64,000 nucleotides of DNA from Streptomyces sp. NBC_00464 (GCF_036013915.1 NZ_CP107899.1:868001-932000); one strand, 5' to 3'; shown: positions 45,676-55,053, numbered from the stretch's first letter. Notes: generated by a model not told the origin, from the letters alone. A program made the numbers and translations.

Positions 45676-45684
45676 ATGTCACAT
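45676..45684 (-). promoter_or_regulatory. GntR-type operator before the dehydrogenase genes
   Basis: ATGT-c-ACAT, embedded in AATATGTCACATTG, lies 10 bp before the GTG start. It shares the AATGTGAC half with the site upstream of the GntR gene at 40478. So close to the start codon, it would overlap the promoter or transcription start. Confidence 0.5.
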
Positions 45685-45751
45685 TGCTCAGGGGTCGCCA
45701 AGGGGGCGTCAGACACCTTCATCTGACGTCCCGTCACCGACGCCGGGTCCC

Positions 45752-47494
45752 CTAAGGGCGGGGCACGTTGCGCAGGTTGGACCGGGCCATCTGGACCATC
45801 CGGCCCACGCCGCCGTCCAGCACGATCTTGCTGGCGGACAGCGCGAAGCCGGTCACCATGTCCGCGCTGATCTTCGGCGGGATGGAGAGCGCGTTCGGGT
45901 CGGTCACGATGTCGACGAGCGCCGGCCCCTTGTGCTTGAAGGCGTCCCTGAGGGCGCTCTCCAGCTGCTTGGGCTTCTCGACGCGGACGCCGTACGCCCC
46001 CGAGGCCCGCGCGACCGCCGCGAAGTCCGGGTTCTTGTTGGTCGTGCCGAACGACGGCAGTCCCGCGACCAGCATCTCCAGCTCGACCATGCCCAGCGAG
46101 GAGTTGTTGAACAGCACGACCTTCACCGGCAGGTCGTACTGGACCAGGGTCAGGAAGTCCCCCATCAGCATGGTGAATCCGCCGTCCCCGGACATCGAGA
46201 CGACCTGCCGGTTCCGGTCGGTGAACTGCGCACCGATGGCCTGCGGCAGCGCGTTGGCCATCGAGCCGTGGCTGAACGAACCGATCACCCGGCGCTTGCC
46301 GTTCGGCGTCAGATAGCGAGCAGCCCAGACGTTGCACATGCCCGTGTCGACGGTGAACACCGCGTCTTCGTCAGCGAGTTCGTCCAGGACCGAGGCCACG
46401 TACTCCGGGTGGATCGGGACGTGCTTGTCGACCTTGCGGGTGTACGCGCTGATCACACCCTCCAGCGCGTCCGCGTGCTTCTTGAGCATCCGGTCGAGGA
46501 ACTTTCGGTCGCTCTTGGCCTTCACCCGCGGGGTCAGACAGCGCAGCGTCTCGCGGACATCGCCCCAGACCGCCAGGTCGAGCTTGGAGCGGCGGCCCAG
46601 GTGCTCGGGGCGCACATCGACCTGGACGATCTTCACATCGGTGGGGAGGAAGGCGTTGTACGGGAAGTCCGTGCCGAGCAGGATCAGCAGATCGCACTCG
46701 TTCGTGGCCTCGTACGCGGCGCCGTAGCCGAGCAGCCCGCTCATGCCGACGTCGTACGGGTTGTCGTACTGGATCCACTCCTTGCCGCGCAGGGCGTGGC
46801 CCACCGGGGCCTTCACCCGTTCGGCGAACTCCATCACCTCGGCATGCGCGCCCGCCGTGCCGCTGCCGCAGAACAGCGTCACCCGTTTGGCCTCGTCGAC
46901 CATCCGGCAGAGCTTCTCGATCTCCGCGTCGCCCGGCCGCACAGTGGGCCGCGACGTCACCAGGGCATGCTCGACGGACTTCTCCGGCGCGGGCTGCGAG
47001 GCCACGTCGCCCGGCATCGACACGACGGCGACGCCGCCCCGGCCGATCGCGTGCTGGATGGCCGTCTGGAGCAGCCGCGGCATCTGCTGCGGGTTGGAGA
47101 TCATCTCGTTGTAGTGGCTGCACTCCTGGAAGAGCAGCTCGGGATGGGTCTCCTGGAAGTACCCGAGGCCGATCTCGCTCGACGGGATGTGCGAGGCGAG
47201 CGCGAGGACGGGGGCCATGGAGCGATGGGCGTCGTAGAGGCCGTTGATGAGGTGGAGGTTGCCGGGGCCGCACGACCCGGCGCAGGCCGCCAGCTCGCCG
47301 GTGACCTGCGCCTCGGCGCCGGCGGCGAACGCGGCCGTCTCCTCGTGCCTGACCTGGATCCAGTCGATGTCCGGGTTGCGGCGGATCGCGTCGACGACCG
47401 GGTTGAGGCTGTCGCCGACCACCCCGTACAGGCGTTTGACGCCCGCCCGGGCGAGGATGTCGACGAACTGCTCCGACACGTTCTGCTTGGCCAT
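45752..47494 (-). CDS. poxB: Thiamine pyrophosphate enzyme, pyruvate dehydrogenase (quinone)/PoxB-like
   Basis: 580 residues from ATG 47494 (MAKQNVSEQFVDILARAGVK), GGGAG upstream. The cofactor-activating Glu lies in RHEETAAFAAGA near 51. FAD/NAD-like middle domain holds VTLFCGSGTAGAHAEVMEF near 210. The TPP/Mg motif GDGGFTMLMGD runs into VVLFNNSSLGMVELE. This matches PoxB-type enzymes that decarboxylate pyruvate to acetate with electrons to quinone. The C-terminal membrane-binding tail cannot be judged from sequence. 85 bp separate it from the dehydrogenase gene, with no obvious coupling. Confidence 0.85.
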   Translation of the reverse strand: MAKQNVSEQFVDILARAGVKRLYGVVGDSLNPVVDAIRRNPDIDWIQVRHEETAAFAAGAEAQVTGELAACAGSCGPGNLHLINGLYDAHRSMAPVLALASHIPSSEIGLGYFQETHPELLFQECSHYNEMISNPQQMPRLLQTAIQHAIGRGGVAVVSMPGDVASQPAPEKSVEHALVTSRPTVRPGDAEIEKLCRMVDEAKRVTLFCGSGTAGAHAEVMEFAERVKAPVGHALRGKEWIQYDNPYDVGMSGLLGYGAAYEATNECDLLILLGTDFPYNAFLPTDVKIVQVDVRPEHLGRRSKLDLAVWGDVRETLRCLTPRVKAKSDRKFLDRMLKKHADALEGVISAYTRKVDKHVPIHPEYVASVLDELADEDAVFTVDTGMCNVWAARYLTPNGKRRVIGSFSHGSMANALPQAIGAQFTDRNRQVVSMSGDGGFTMLMGDFLTLVQYDLPVKVVLFNNSSLGMVELEMLVAGLPSFGTTNKNPDFAAVARASGAYGVRVEKPKQLESALRDAFKHKGPALVDIVTDPNALSIPPKISADMVTGFALSASKIVLDGGVGRMVQMARSNLRNVPRP

Positions 47495-47545
47495 GGGTGC
47501 GCACTCCCTCTGCCTGTGCTCCTGGCACGTCCGGCTGTCCTGATA

Positions 47546-47564
47546 CCGGGGCGCCAAACCCCGG
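47546..47564. terminator. Hairpin terminator between PP2C-like and poxB genes
   Basis: CCGGGG and CCCCGG around 7 nt, 44 bp after the PP2C-like stop (minus strand) and 52 bp before the poxB start. Modest stem, typical position. Confidence 0.5.
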
Positions 47565-47607
47565 CGGGACGGGTTATCCGGAGTCCATCAACCCATGACG
47601 CGCACGG

Positions 47608-49191
47608 TTACGCCTCCCAGACGCCGACCGCCGTCCGGTCGTCGGCATAGCCCGCCACCCTGAGCTGGGTGTCTGCGAGGAACGCGCCGAGGCCCGGTGC
47701 CTCGGCGGGTGCCCAGCGTTCGGCGAGCTCCTCCGCCAGGGCCGGCTCGCCGCGCAGCGGCTCGGCGAGGCCAGGGCTGCAGAGCAGCAGGGTGTCGCCC
47801 GGCCGGGCGACCGACGCACGGAAGCGGAACGGCTCGGCGGGCGGCGGGACCGGGTCCTCCACGTACGGCGACGGGGCGGTGGTGATCCCCAGGTCCATGG
47901 TCAGCCGTTCGCCGTCCGGCCCGCTCTCGGGCGCGGCGGAACCAAAGCCGACGACGGCCTCCCCGGTGAGCGTGCCGGTCTGCGGCACGATCGGTTCGAG
48001 GTCCTGCCAGCTGCCGTCCCGGAGCCGGAAGAGCCCGCCGCCACCCACACCGAAGAAGACCCGGGTGCGGCATTCGGGATCGGCGGACAGCAGGAGGCAG
48101 CGCAGACCCGCCGTGTACTCGTGCGGTTCCCGGCCGAGTTCGGCGGCGCGGGCACGCAGCTTGCCGTAGCTGCGGTCGGTGAGCCGCTGCAGCCCGGATT
48201 TGAGGTCGCCCCGGCGACCCGCTCTTATGTCGTCGGACAGGCGGGCGTGGCTGCGCCCGACGGCTTCGCCGATCCAGCGGCAGGCGTCGGCCGCGGCCGG
48301 ATGCGCGTGCTCGGACGACCGGTCGCCGCCCGCGACGGCGACCAGGACGAGCGCACCCTCCGCGGCGCCGAACCGTGCGGTGAGCAGCGCGTCGCGCCGG
48401 AGTTCGCCCCGGAAGCGGGCGGAGTCGCCCCGTACGGAGGCGGCCCGCAGGGTGTACGTGCCGTACCGGGCGCCGTCGAGCACCGTGTCGGCGACGAGGC
48501 CGTCCAGTTCGCGCGGGTCGCTCGCGGGCAGCGCGGTGGGCTCGGCGTCGTACGTGGGCGGCCTCGGGCCCACGTGGACGACCGGGGGCCGCGGCGCCGG
48601 CGTCCCGGGGACGGGGGCGGCCGGTTCCGGGACGGGGGCGCGGTCGGCCGAGGGGTCGTCCTCGGGCCGCTCGACGACGGGGCGCCTGGGCAGCGGTGGC
48701 ACCTCGCCGTCCGGCACGACGGGCGGGCCGGACACGACGGGCGGCGCCTCGGCCTCCTGCCCGGTGGGGTAGCCCTGCACTATGCGGGGATCGGCGGGGG
48801 GCGGAGGAGGCGGAGGCGGAGGCGGCGGAGGCGGAGGCGGCGGAGGCGGAGGCGGCGGAGGCGGCGGAGGCGGGGCCGCGAAGGTGCGGGGGCGTGGTGG
48901 GCCGGCCGGTGGCTCCCACGGGGCGCGGATGGTCGGCTCGGGCGGCGGCGGGGCCGGCGAGTCGTCCGCCATTCGGGTGACGGCGGACGTCGCCGCCCTC
49001 GGTTCGGGCACCGCGGCCGCGGCCTCGTACACCTCATCGCCGTCGGGCCCCACCGCATCCGATGCCGAGTCGAAGCGGTCGTCGAGACTGTCGGCAGCCT
49101 GGCTCGCCCCGGTGTCCGGGGCGGATTCGTCGTACAGCCTGCGCCACCAGTCGTCCTCGTGGGCGGCGGGCCTCTCCCCCTGCTGACTCAT
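47608..49191 (-). CDS. PP2C-like protein with poly-proline region
   Basis: 527 residues from ATG 49191 (MSQQGERPAAHEDDWWRRLY). Residues ~1-110 are acidic and Pro/Ala-rich; then comes an uninterrupted run of 26 prolines (48796-48873) and a further disordered Pro-rich linker to about 235. The C-terminal ~280 residues resemble the PP2C_2 phosphatase fold: VADTVLDGARYGTYTLRAAS, GDRSSEHAHPAAADACRWIGE and DTLLLCSPGLAEPL. The usual metal-binding Asp pattern is weak (GGDRS in place of a clear DGxGG). It may be an inactive or divergent phosphatase partner of Ser/Thr kinases. Confidence 0.75.
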   Translation of the reverse strand: MSQQGERPAAHEDDWWRRLYDESAPDTGASQAADSLDDRFDSASDAVGPDGDEVYEAAAAVPEPRAATSAVTRMADDSPAPPPPEPTIRAPWEPPAGPPRPRTFAAPPPPPPPPPPPPPPPPPPPPPPPPPPADPRIVQGYPTGQEAEAPPVVSGPPVVPDGEVPPLPRRPVVERPEDDPSADRAPVPEPAAPVPGTPAPRPPVVHVGPRPPTYDAEPTALPASDPRELDGLVADTVLDGARYGTYTLRAASVRGDSARFRGELRRDALLTARFGAAEGALVLVAVAGGDRSSEHAHPAAADACRWIGEAVGRSHARLSDDIRAGRRGDLKSGLQRLTDRSYGKLRARAAELGREPHEYTAGLRCLLLSADPECRTRVFFGVGGGGLFRLRDGSWQDLEPIVPQTGTLTGEAVVGFGSAAPESGPDGERLTMDLGITTAPSPYVEDPVPPPAEPFRFRASVARPGDTLLLCSPGLAEPLRGEPALAEELAERWAPAEAPGLGAFLADTQLRVAGYADDRTAVGVWEA

Positions 49192-49266
49192 GCCCTTATT
49201 GTCCACCGCGGAGGCCGCGCGAAAACGGGACATCCGGAAATACTGGCCGAAGGGCACCACACGAAA

Positions 49267-49315
49267 GGTCCGCCGGGCGGCCCCACCCCCCCACGGGAAG
49301 GACGCCCGGCGGACC
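49267..49315. terminator. Terminator after the second subtilase gene
   Basis: Perfect 13-bp arms GGTCCGCCGGGCG and its complement around a 23-nt loop, 18 bp after the subtilase stop and before the PP2C-like gene. Confidence 0.7.
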
Positions 49316-49333
49316 GGTTCGAGTGACGCGACG

Positions 49334-52300
49334 TCAGCGCACGGCGTAGGCGTCGGTCACGGTCTGGATGACGGAATTGCCGTTGGCGTCCTTCAGTTCG
49401 GTCCTCAGGGTGACCGGCTTGCCGGCCGCGTCCGCGTGGTTCACGGTCGCGGTCCACCGTCCGCCCTGCTGTGCGGTGATGGCCTCGGTCCAGGTCTCGC
49501 CACCGTCGTACGAGTACGAGACCTTGGCCGCGGTCAGCTTGCCGGGCGTGTAGCCGGCGTGGCCCGTGACGCTCAGGCCGATGGTCTGACCGTCCTTCGC
49601 CGCCAGGGTCTTCATGCCGTCCGAGGGCAGGTCGTAGCCCGGGAAGAGCAGCGGGATTCCCTGGGAGTAGACGTTCTCGTCCCGGTGCGAGCGGAACTTC
49701 CAGGTGGTCTGCGTCATCGTCGACCGCTTCCACACGGCGGCGGGCTGACCCGACTTCATGGTCATCATGCTGAGTTCGTACGCGGCGTCCTCGGCCGGGA
49801 CGGTGAACACCCCGGACGGCCAGCCGGATTCACCGAGCACCGTGCCGCCGCTGGTGAGCCGCATGTTGCCCATGTCGCCGAAGGAGCCCTGGAGACCGCC
49901 GTGTTCGCTGTCGCTCCAGAAGCCCGGGGCGACGCCGATCAGATTGTCCTGGCGTTCGGCGGCGAGCATCTCCCCGCCCTGGTCGTCGCGGGGCGCGGAC
50001 GGGACGATGACGCCCCGGTACCAGTTCGCCGAGCGCTTCGAACCGGCCTTGTGCGTACGGAACTTGTCCATCATGAACTCGCCCCACGGGAAGCTTGAGG
50101 AGAGTCCCTGCTGCCAGCTGCTGTCGCCGGCCGAGTAGTACTCGGTGCGCTTTCCGGGTGCGGGCAGGCTGTCGAACGCGCCGACGCCGTACCTGGCGCC
50201 GTAGGGGCTGGCGACGAGCAGGGTATCGACGAAGTCGGTCTTCACGCCCATCGATTCGTAGGTGGACTCGACCGTGCTGAGCGCCCTGTCCTTGACCTTG
50301 TACGTGCGGTCCGAGGTGACGGTGCCCGTCTCGGGGAAGGCCAGGTTGTAGACGAACGGGCTGGACGCGGTGGCCTTCCAGCTCAGCTTCACCGGTCCGG
50401 CGGCCAGCGCGGCGGCCAGGTCGGCCGCCTCGTCCGCCTGGATTCCGAGCGAGGGCAGGGGCGCCGCACCGTATCCGACGGACGGCTTCCACGGGCCGGC
50501 GGACGGGCGGTGCGCGATGACCGCCACGGCGCCGGCAGCCTTGGCGTCGCGCGCCTGGACGGCCATGGGAGCACCGTCCTCGACACGGACCAGGGCGATC
50601 TTCCCCGAGACGCCGGCGGCCTTCAGCTCGTCGGGCGTGCCGGTGCCCGCGTCGACGAGTGCGGCCTGCCCCGTGCCGTCGAGGTTGACGGAGCCGTAGG
50701 AGGCGGGGGTGGGGTGCAGGGTGGCGCCTCCGACGACCGCGAGCTTCTCGATCTGCGGGGCGTACGCCCGCCAGAAGCTGTCGAACTCGAAGTCACCGTC
50801 CTGGGCCTTGCCCTGGATGTCGACCAGATAGTCCTTGACGACGCTGCTGCCGGCGATGGACCCGGAGTGCAGCCAGACATCGTCCCAGCTGCGGCCGAAG
50901 GCCAGGGTCCCGCTGCGGGTCTCGGTGACCCGGTCCTCGGTCTTCAGCTTGATCCGGTGCGCCTTGCGGGCGTCCAGCACCAGGACGGTGTCCTTGGTGA
51001 CGTTCAGCTGCGGCCGGGCCAGGTAGCCGACCGACTTGGCGAGAGTGCCGGTGGCGTCCTCGGGGTCGGCCGAGACGATGAAGCTGGAGACGAAGTAGGC
51101 GCCGGGGCGCACCTCGTACACCTGGTCGGTGGAGCCGTCGTTGAAGCGGCGTTCGCCGGTGGCGGTGTCGGTTCCGATGACGTCGAGCGAGGACGAGCCG
51201 GTGGCGGGCTTGCCGTTGCGGTCGATCAGCTTGACGCGCAGGGTGATGGTCTCGGCGCCCACGTACAGCGAGAACGGGGTGGAGACCTTGACGCCGCCGG
51301 TGGCGGTGGCCAGGACCCTGCCGGTGACGTCGCCGTACTGGCTGTCCTGGAGCTTCGCGGTCGGGTCGAGCTTCAGCGGGACCTCGACACTGGCTCCGGC
51401 GGGCACGGTGACGCTCTTCGCGCCGAGTGCGGCGACGGAGGAACGGACGGCCGAGCCGTCGTTGCCCGTGACGCTCTGGAGGGCGAGCGACAGCTTCACC
51501 GGCTTGTCGCCCGTGTTGGTGTACGGGATCTGCACGGTGGTGCGGTCCGTCTTGTCCTGCGGCCAGTTGAAGGTGCCGCCCTGCACGGCGGGTGCGCCGG
51601 TCAGCGTGGTGTCGATGGCGGCCTTGACGTCCAGCCGGCCGCCGCCGGTCTCGCGTACGTCACCGGGGATGTCGCTCTTCGCGGACGACACGAGGGCCGC
51701 CTTGACCTGCTGGGCCGTCCAGTCCGGGTGGCGTTCCTTGACGATGGCGGCGGCGCCCGCGACGTGCGGGGTGGCCATCGACGTACCGGACATCGACTGG
51801 TAGGCGTAGATGCCGCGACCGCCTGCCGCGGCGGCGGAGATGTCGACGCCGGGGGCGGTGATCTCGGGCTTGAGGGTGTGCGAGACGATCGCGGGTCCAC
51901 GGCTGGAGAACTGGGCCGTGGAGTCGTCGCGGTCGACGGCGCCGACGGTCAGCACGCTGGGCGCGCACCCGGGCGAGGAGACGGTGTTGAGCGTCGGTCC
52001 CGAGTTGCCGGCCGCGATGACGAACAGGGTGTCCTTGCTCTTGCCGAGTTCCTCGGCGGCCATGCTCATCGGGTCGGTGCAGTCGGTGGGGGTCTGGCTG
52101 CCCAGGCTCATCGAGACGACGTCGGCCTTCTGGTCGACGGCCCACTGCATGCCCGCGATGATCCACGAGGAGTCGCCGGAACCGCTGTCGTTGAGCACCT
52201 TGCCGACGAGCAGATCGGCGCCGGGTGCGACGCCCTTCTTCTTCCCGCCGCCGGCCGCTCCGGAGCCGCCCACGGTGGAGAGGGTGTGGGTGCCGTGGCC

Positions 52301-53104
52301 CTGGCGGTCGTCGGTGGTGTCGGAGTCGGTGAAGTTCTTCGACTCGGTGATCCGGCCCTTGAGGTCCGGGTGCTCGGCGTCGGCGCCGGTGTCCAGGACG
52401 GCGACCTTGGTGCCCTTGCCGTCGTAGCCGGCGGCCCAGGCGAGGTCGGCGCCGATCTGCTTGGTGGAGCGGTCGAGGCTGGCCTCGACCTTGCGGTCCA
52501 GCCAGAGCTTCTTCAGCCCGGCGGCGGAACGGGACCGGCCGGTGCCGGTGACGTCCGACCAGAATCCGGCGGTCTGCTTCTTGTCGGCCTTGAGCGCCAC
52601 TCCGTCGATGGCCGGGAGGGCGAGGCCCCGCTCGGCGCCGCGCGGGGTGACGGGCGCGCTGCGTGCGGTGTCGTTGGAGTACGTCGCGATCAGCGGTACG
52701 GAGTCGGCGTGCGCGTCGTCGTACCCCTGGCGGATCAGTCCGGTGACGTTGAAGAGTTCCTCGTCGACGGTGCCCTCGGCGAGCGCCTTGACCGCCGTGT
52801 CCGGGTACACGTACAGGTCCTTGCCCGAGCGCCGGGTCTGCACGAGAGGCACCGTGCCGTCCTCGCGGGGCAGGGCGGTGGCCGAGGCGTTCCCCGAACT
52901 GTCGGTGCTCACCAGCATCTTGTCGCCGGTGACCAGGGTGACGGTGACCGGCCGGCTCCCCTTGGCGGCCGCAGCCGCACTGCCGGTCAGCGGTCTGTTC
53001 ACGGTCGCGTCGTCCTGTGGCGCTGCCACGGACGGTGCGATCACCGTGACGGCAAGGACGACGGCGGTGGCCGCCCCCAGTGCCGTACGCGATATCGGAC
53101 GCAT
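49334..53104 (-). CDS. Secreted S8 family serine peptidase (second giant subtilase)
   Basis: 1256 residues from ATG 53104 (MRPISRTALGAATAVVLAV), with GGGGAGA just upstream. A signal peptide ends near APSVAAP at 28. Triad D238 (VLDTGAD), H270 (HGTHTLS) and S442 (GTSMATPHVAG), oxyanion N366. A PA-like segment lies around 850-920 (GKIALVRVEDGAPMAVQA), followed by a beta-rich C-terminal half. It has the same domain order as the subtilase at 12618-16379, so the two are paralogues of different ancestry rather than a recent duplication. A divergent HTH regulator likely controls it. Confidence 0.93.
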   Translation of the reverse strand: MRPISRTALGAATAVVLAVTVIAPSVAAPQDDATVNRPLTGSAAAAAKGSRPVTVTLVTGDKMLVSTDSSGNASATALPREDGTVPLVQTRRSGKDLYVYPDTAVKALAEGTVDEELFNVTGLIRQGYDDAHADSVPLIATYSNDTARSAPVTPRGAERGLALPAIDGVALKADKKQTAGFWSDVTGTGRSRSAAGLKKLWLDRKVEASLDRSTKQIGADLAWAAGYDGKGTKVAVLDTGADAEHPDLKGRITESKNFTDSDTTDDRQGHGTHTLSTVGGSGAAGGGKKKGVAPGADLLVGKVLNDSGSGDSSWIIAGMQWAVDQKADVVSMSLGSQTPTDCTDPMSMAAEELGKSKDTLFVIAAGNSGPTLNTVSSPGCAPSVLTVGAVDRDDSTAQFSSRGPAIVSHTLKPEITAPGVDISAAAAGGRGIYAYQSMSGTSMATPHVAGAAAIVKERHPDWTAQQVKAALVSSAKSDIPGDVRETGGGRLDVKAAIDTTLTGAPAVQGGTFNWPQDKTDRTTVQIPYTNTGDKPVKLSLALQSVTGNDGSAVRSSVAALGAKSVTVPAGASVEVPLKLDPTAKLQDSQYGDVTGRVLATATGGVKVSTPFSLYVGAETITLRVKLIDRNGKPATGSSSLDVIGTDTATGERRFNDGSTDQVYEVRPGAYFVSSFIVSADPEDATGTLAKSVGYLARPQLNVTKDTVLVLDARKAHRIKLKTEDRVTETRSGTLAFGRSWDDVWLHSGSIAGSSVVKDYLVDIQGKAQDGDFEFDSFWRAYAPQIEKLAVVGGATLHPTPASYGSVNLDGTGQAALVDAGTGTPDELKAAGVSGKIALVRVEDGAPMAVQARDAKAAGAVAVIAHRPSAGPWKPSVGYGAAPLPSLGIQADEAADLAAALAAGPVKLSWKATASSPFVYNLAFPETGTVTSDRTYKVKDRALSTVESTYESMGVKTDFVDTLLVASPYGARYGVGAFDSLPAPGKRTEYYSAGDSSWQQGLSSSFPWGEFMMDKFRTHKAGSKRSANWYRGVIVPSAPRDDQGGEMLAAERQDNLIGVAPGFWSDSEHGGLQGSFGDMGNMRLTSGGTVLGESGWPSGVFTVPAEDAAYELSMMTMKSGQPAAVWKRSTMTQTTWKFRSHRDENVYSQGIPLLFPGYDLPSDGMKTLAAKDGQTIGLSVTGHAGYTPGKLTAAKVSYSYDGGETWTEAITAQQGGRWTATVNHADAAGKPVTLRTELKDANGNSVIQTVTDAYAVR

Positions 53105-53174
53105 CGCTCTCCCCAAGTGAAACCGGAACGGACGGACGCAAAAGCCCGCATTCCGGAGGTTGTTGGTGCTGCGG

Positions 53175-53259
53175 TGGCGCCACATTGGCAGAGTGACGGG
53201 CGGTGCAGCGATGATGTGCCACGGCGGGTTTACGCCGTGGCCGCTTTCCGCCACGGCGA
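53175..53259. promoter_or_regulatory. Dyads between the subtilase and its divergent regulator
   Basis: GTGGCGCCAC (53175-53184) is a perfect 10-bp palindrome. At 53219-53242 GCCACGGCG and CGCCGTGGC form 9-bp arms around 6 nt, and GCCACGGCG recurs at 53251-53259. The cluster lies in the 211-bp divergent promoter region and could bind the HTH regulator. Confidence 0.5.
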
Positions 53260-53315
53260 GTCGGCCGAGCAGTACGACACGACAGGGAAGCCACGCGGCC
53301 GGGAGGGGTCCAGGA

Positions 53316-54305
53316 ATGCTGGGAGCCATAGGTCTCGACGAGACACAGGAGTCGGCCTACCGCGCGCTCGTGGCGGTCGGAGCCGCGGAGGTCTCCGATC
53401 TCGCGCACCGGCTGGCACTGCCCGAACGGGACACCGAGCGGGCGCTGCGGCGGCTGGAGCAGCACGGGCTGGCCGCCCAGTCGTCGGCCCGTACGGGGCG
53501 CTGGGTGGCGGCGCCGCCCGGGGTCGCGCTGGGGGCTCTGCTGACCCAGCAGCGCCACGAGCTGGAACAGGCGGAGCTGGCGGCCGTGCTGCTGGCCGAG
53601 GAGTACCGGGTGGACGCCGCCGAGCCCGCCGTGCACGATCTGGTCGAGGTGGTCACCGGGGCGAGCGCCGTGGCCCACCGTTTCCATCAGCTGCAGCTGG
53701 GCGCGACGAGTGAGGTGTGCGCCCTCGTCACCGGGAACCCGGTCGCGGTCAGCGGGCTCGACAACGAGTCGGAGGAGCAGGCCGCCACCCGCGGGGTGTC
53801 GTTCCGGGTGGTGGTCGAGCGCGAGGTGCTGGGACTGCCGTCGGGGATTCTGGAGCTGTCGGCGGCGATGGGCCGCGACGAGCAGTGCCGCGTCGTGGAC
53901 CGGGTGCCGACGAAGCTGGTCGTCGCGGACGGGGCGATGGCGATGGTGCCGCTGACCCGTCGCGGCGCGGATCCCGCGGCGCTCGTGGTGCACGAATCGG
54001 GACTGCTGGAGTCGCTGACGGGGCTCTTCGAGGCGGTGTGGCGCGAGGCGATGCCGCTGCGGCTCGCCGAGAGCGGCCGGGTCCACGTGGACACCACGGG
54101 TCCCGATCCGACGGATCTGGAGGTCCTGTCGCTGCTGCTGGCCGGCCTGACCGATGCCAGCGTGGCGAAACAGTTGGATCTGGGGCTGCGGACGGTGCAG
54201 CGCCGGGTCAAGGGCCTGATGGAGCTCACCGGGGTGTCGACCCGGCTCCAGCTGGGCTGGCATGCGTACGAGCGGGGCTGGGTCGCCCGCGAACCCCGGC
54301 CCTGA
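53316..54305 (+). CDS. Helix-turn-helix regulator (TrmB-like N-terminus, LuxR-type C-terminus)
   Basis: 329 residues from ATG 53316, with GGGAGGGG and CAGGA upstream. The N-terminal winged helix is ETQESAYRALVAVGAAEVSDLAHRLALPERDTERALRRLEQHGL. A middle phospholipase-D-like segment follows. The C-terminal LuxR-type HTH is LEVLSLLLAGLTDASVAKQLDLGLRTVQRRVKGLMELTGVSTR. This architecture is frequent in Streptomyces and often adjoins secreted-protease genes. It is divergent from the subtilase gene. Confidence 0.88.
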   Translation: MLGAIGLDETQESAYRALVAVGAAEVSDLAHRLALPERDTERALRRLEQHGLAAQSSARTGRWVAAPPGVALGALLTQQRHELEQAELAAVLLAEEYRVDAAEPAVHDLVEVVTGASAVAHRFHQLQLGATSEVCALVTGNPVAVSGLDNESEEQAATRGVSFRVVVEREVLGLPSGILELSAAMGRDEQCRVVDRVPTKLVVADGAMAMVPLTRRGADPAALVVHESGLLESLTGLFEAVWREAMPLRLAESGRVHVDTTGPDPTDLEVLSLLLAGLTDASVAKQLDLGLRTVQRRVKGLMELTGVSTRLQLGWHAYERGWVAREPRP

Positions 54306-54407
54306 GCGGCCCGGCGACCCCGACGTCATGCCTCTGAGCTGCGCCTACGGGCTCGGAGCGGGCTCCGACGACGGGCGGGACCGGCCGGACTCCGGCAGGC
54401 TGGTCAG

Positions 54408-54890
54408 ATGAGTGTGTGGCAGCTCGTCGCCGTCGGTCTGGTCATGCTGCTCGGCCTGATCGGCGTGCTGGTGCCCGGTGTGCCCGGGCAGGCGATCGTC
54501 TGGGCCGCCGTCCTGTGGTGGGCGCTGACGGACATGACGCCGGCCGCCTGGGGGATCCTGATCGGGGCCACGGCACTGCTGCTGCTGAACCAGGCGCTCA
54601 AACCGCTCCTGCCACCGCGCCGCCCGCGTGAGTCCGGGGCGCCGCGGCGGACGCTGATGCTCGGCGGGATCGGAGCCATCACCGGATTCTTCGTGATCCC
54701 CGTGGTCGGAGCGATCGCCGGGTACGTCGGCGTGATCTACGGGGCCGAGCGACTGCGGCTGGGCAGTCGCGGGGCCGGCTGGGCATCGGTCCGCTCGGTG
54801 ATGCGGGCGACCGGCTACTCCGTGCTCGTCGAGCTGTTCGCGTGCCTGCTGGTGGCAGGGGCCTGGCTGGGCGCGGTGATCTGGGGCTGA
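54408..54890 (+). CDS. DUF456 family membrane protein
   Basis: 160 residues. Three or four membrane segments: LVAVGLVMLLGLIGVLVPGVPG at residue 6, VWAAVLWWAL, WGILIGATALLLL near 48, then a Gly-rich pair GGIGAITGFFVIPVVGAIAGYVG near 85 and LVELFACLLVAGAWLGAVIW at the end. The GVLVPGVPG and FFVIPVVGA repeats are the DUF456 signature. Function unknown. Only a weak ribosome site precedes the ATG. Confidence 0.8.
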   Translation: MSVWQLVAVGLVMLLGLIGVLVPGVPGQAIVWAAVLWWALTDMTPAAWGILIGATALLLLNQALKPLLPPRRPRESGAPRRTLMLGGIGAITGFFVIPVVGAIAGYVGVIYGAERLRLGSRGAGWASVRSVMRATGYSVLVELFACLLVAGAWLGAVIWG

Positions 54891-54962
54891 CGCCCACCGC
54901 AGTCATCACGTAGGCGAAGTCAGATCACATAGAGAGAAACACATCGGATCTCTCGCACCCTA

Positions 54963-54991
54963 TTGACGGACAGAAAGCTCAAGTCTACGTT
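54963..54991 (+). promoter_or_regulatory. Promoter of the GH95-like gene
   Basis: TTGACG and TACGTT separated by 17 bp, the best housekeeping-type promoter match in the 163-bp gap before the TTG start at 55054. The transcript would have a leader of about 55 nt. Confidence 0.6.
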
Positions 54992-55053
54992 CCGTGAAGA
55001 CATAGCTCGGATGAATTGATGCCCTGTCCGCGTACGAATCGCCAGGAGATTCC

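Noticed and set aside
48782..49186. Plus-strand ORF starting with a long poly-glycine stretch
   Set aside because: It is the complement of the poly-proline tract in the PP2C-like gene and has no ribosome site or conserved end.
12618..53104. The two giant subtilases as a recent duplication
   Set aside because: Domain order is the same but sequence outside the catalytic motifs differs widely, so they are old paralogues.
50510..53713. A 1067-codon plus-strand frame opposite the second subtilase
   Set aside because: Same shadow effect; low-complexity Gly/Arg sequence with no domain.
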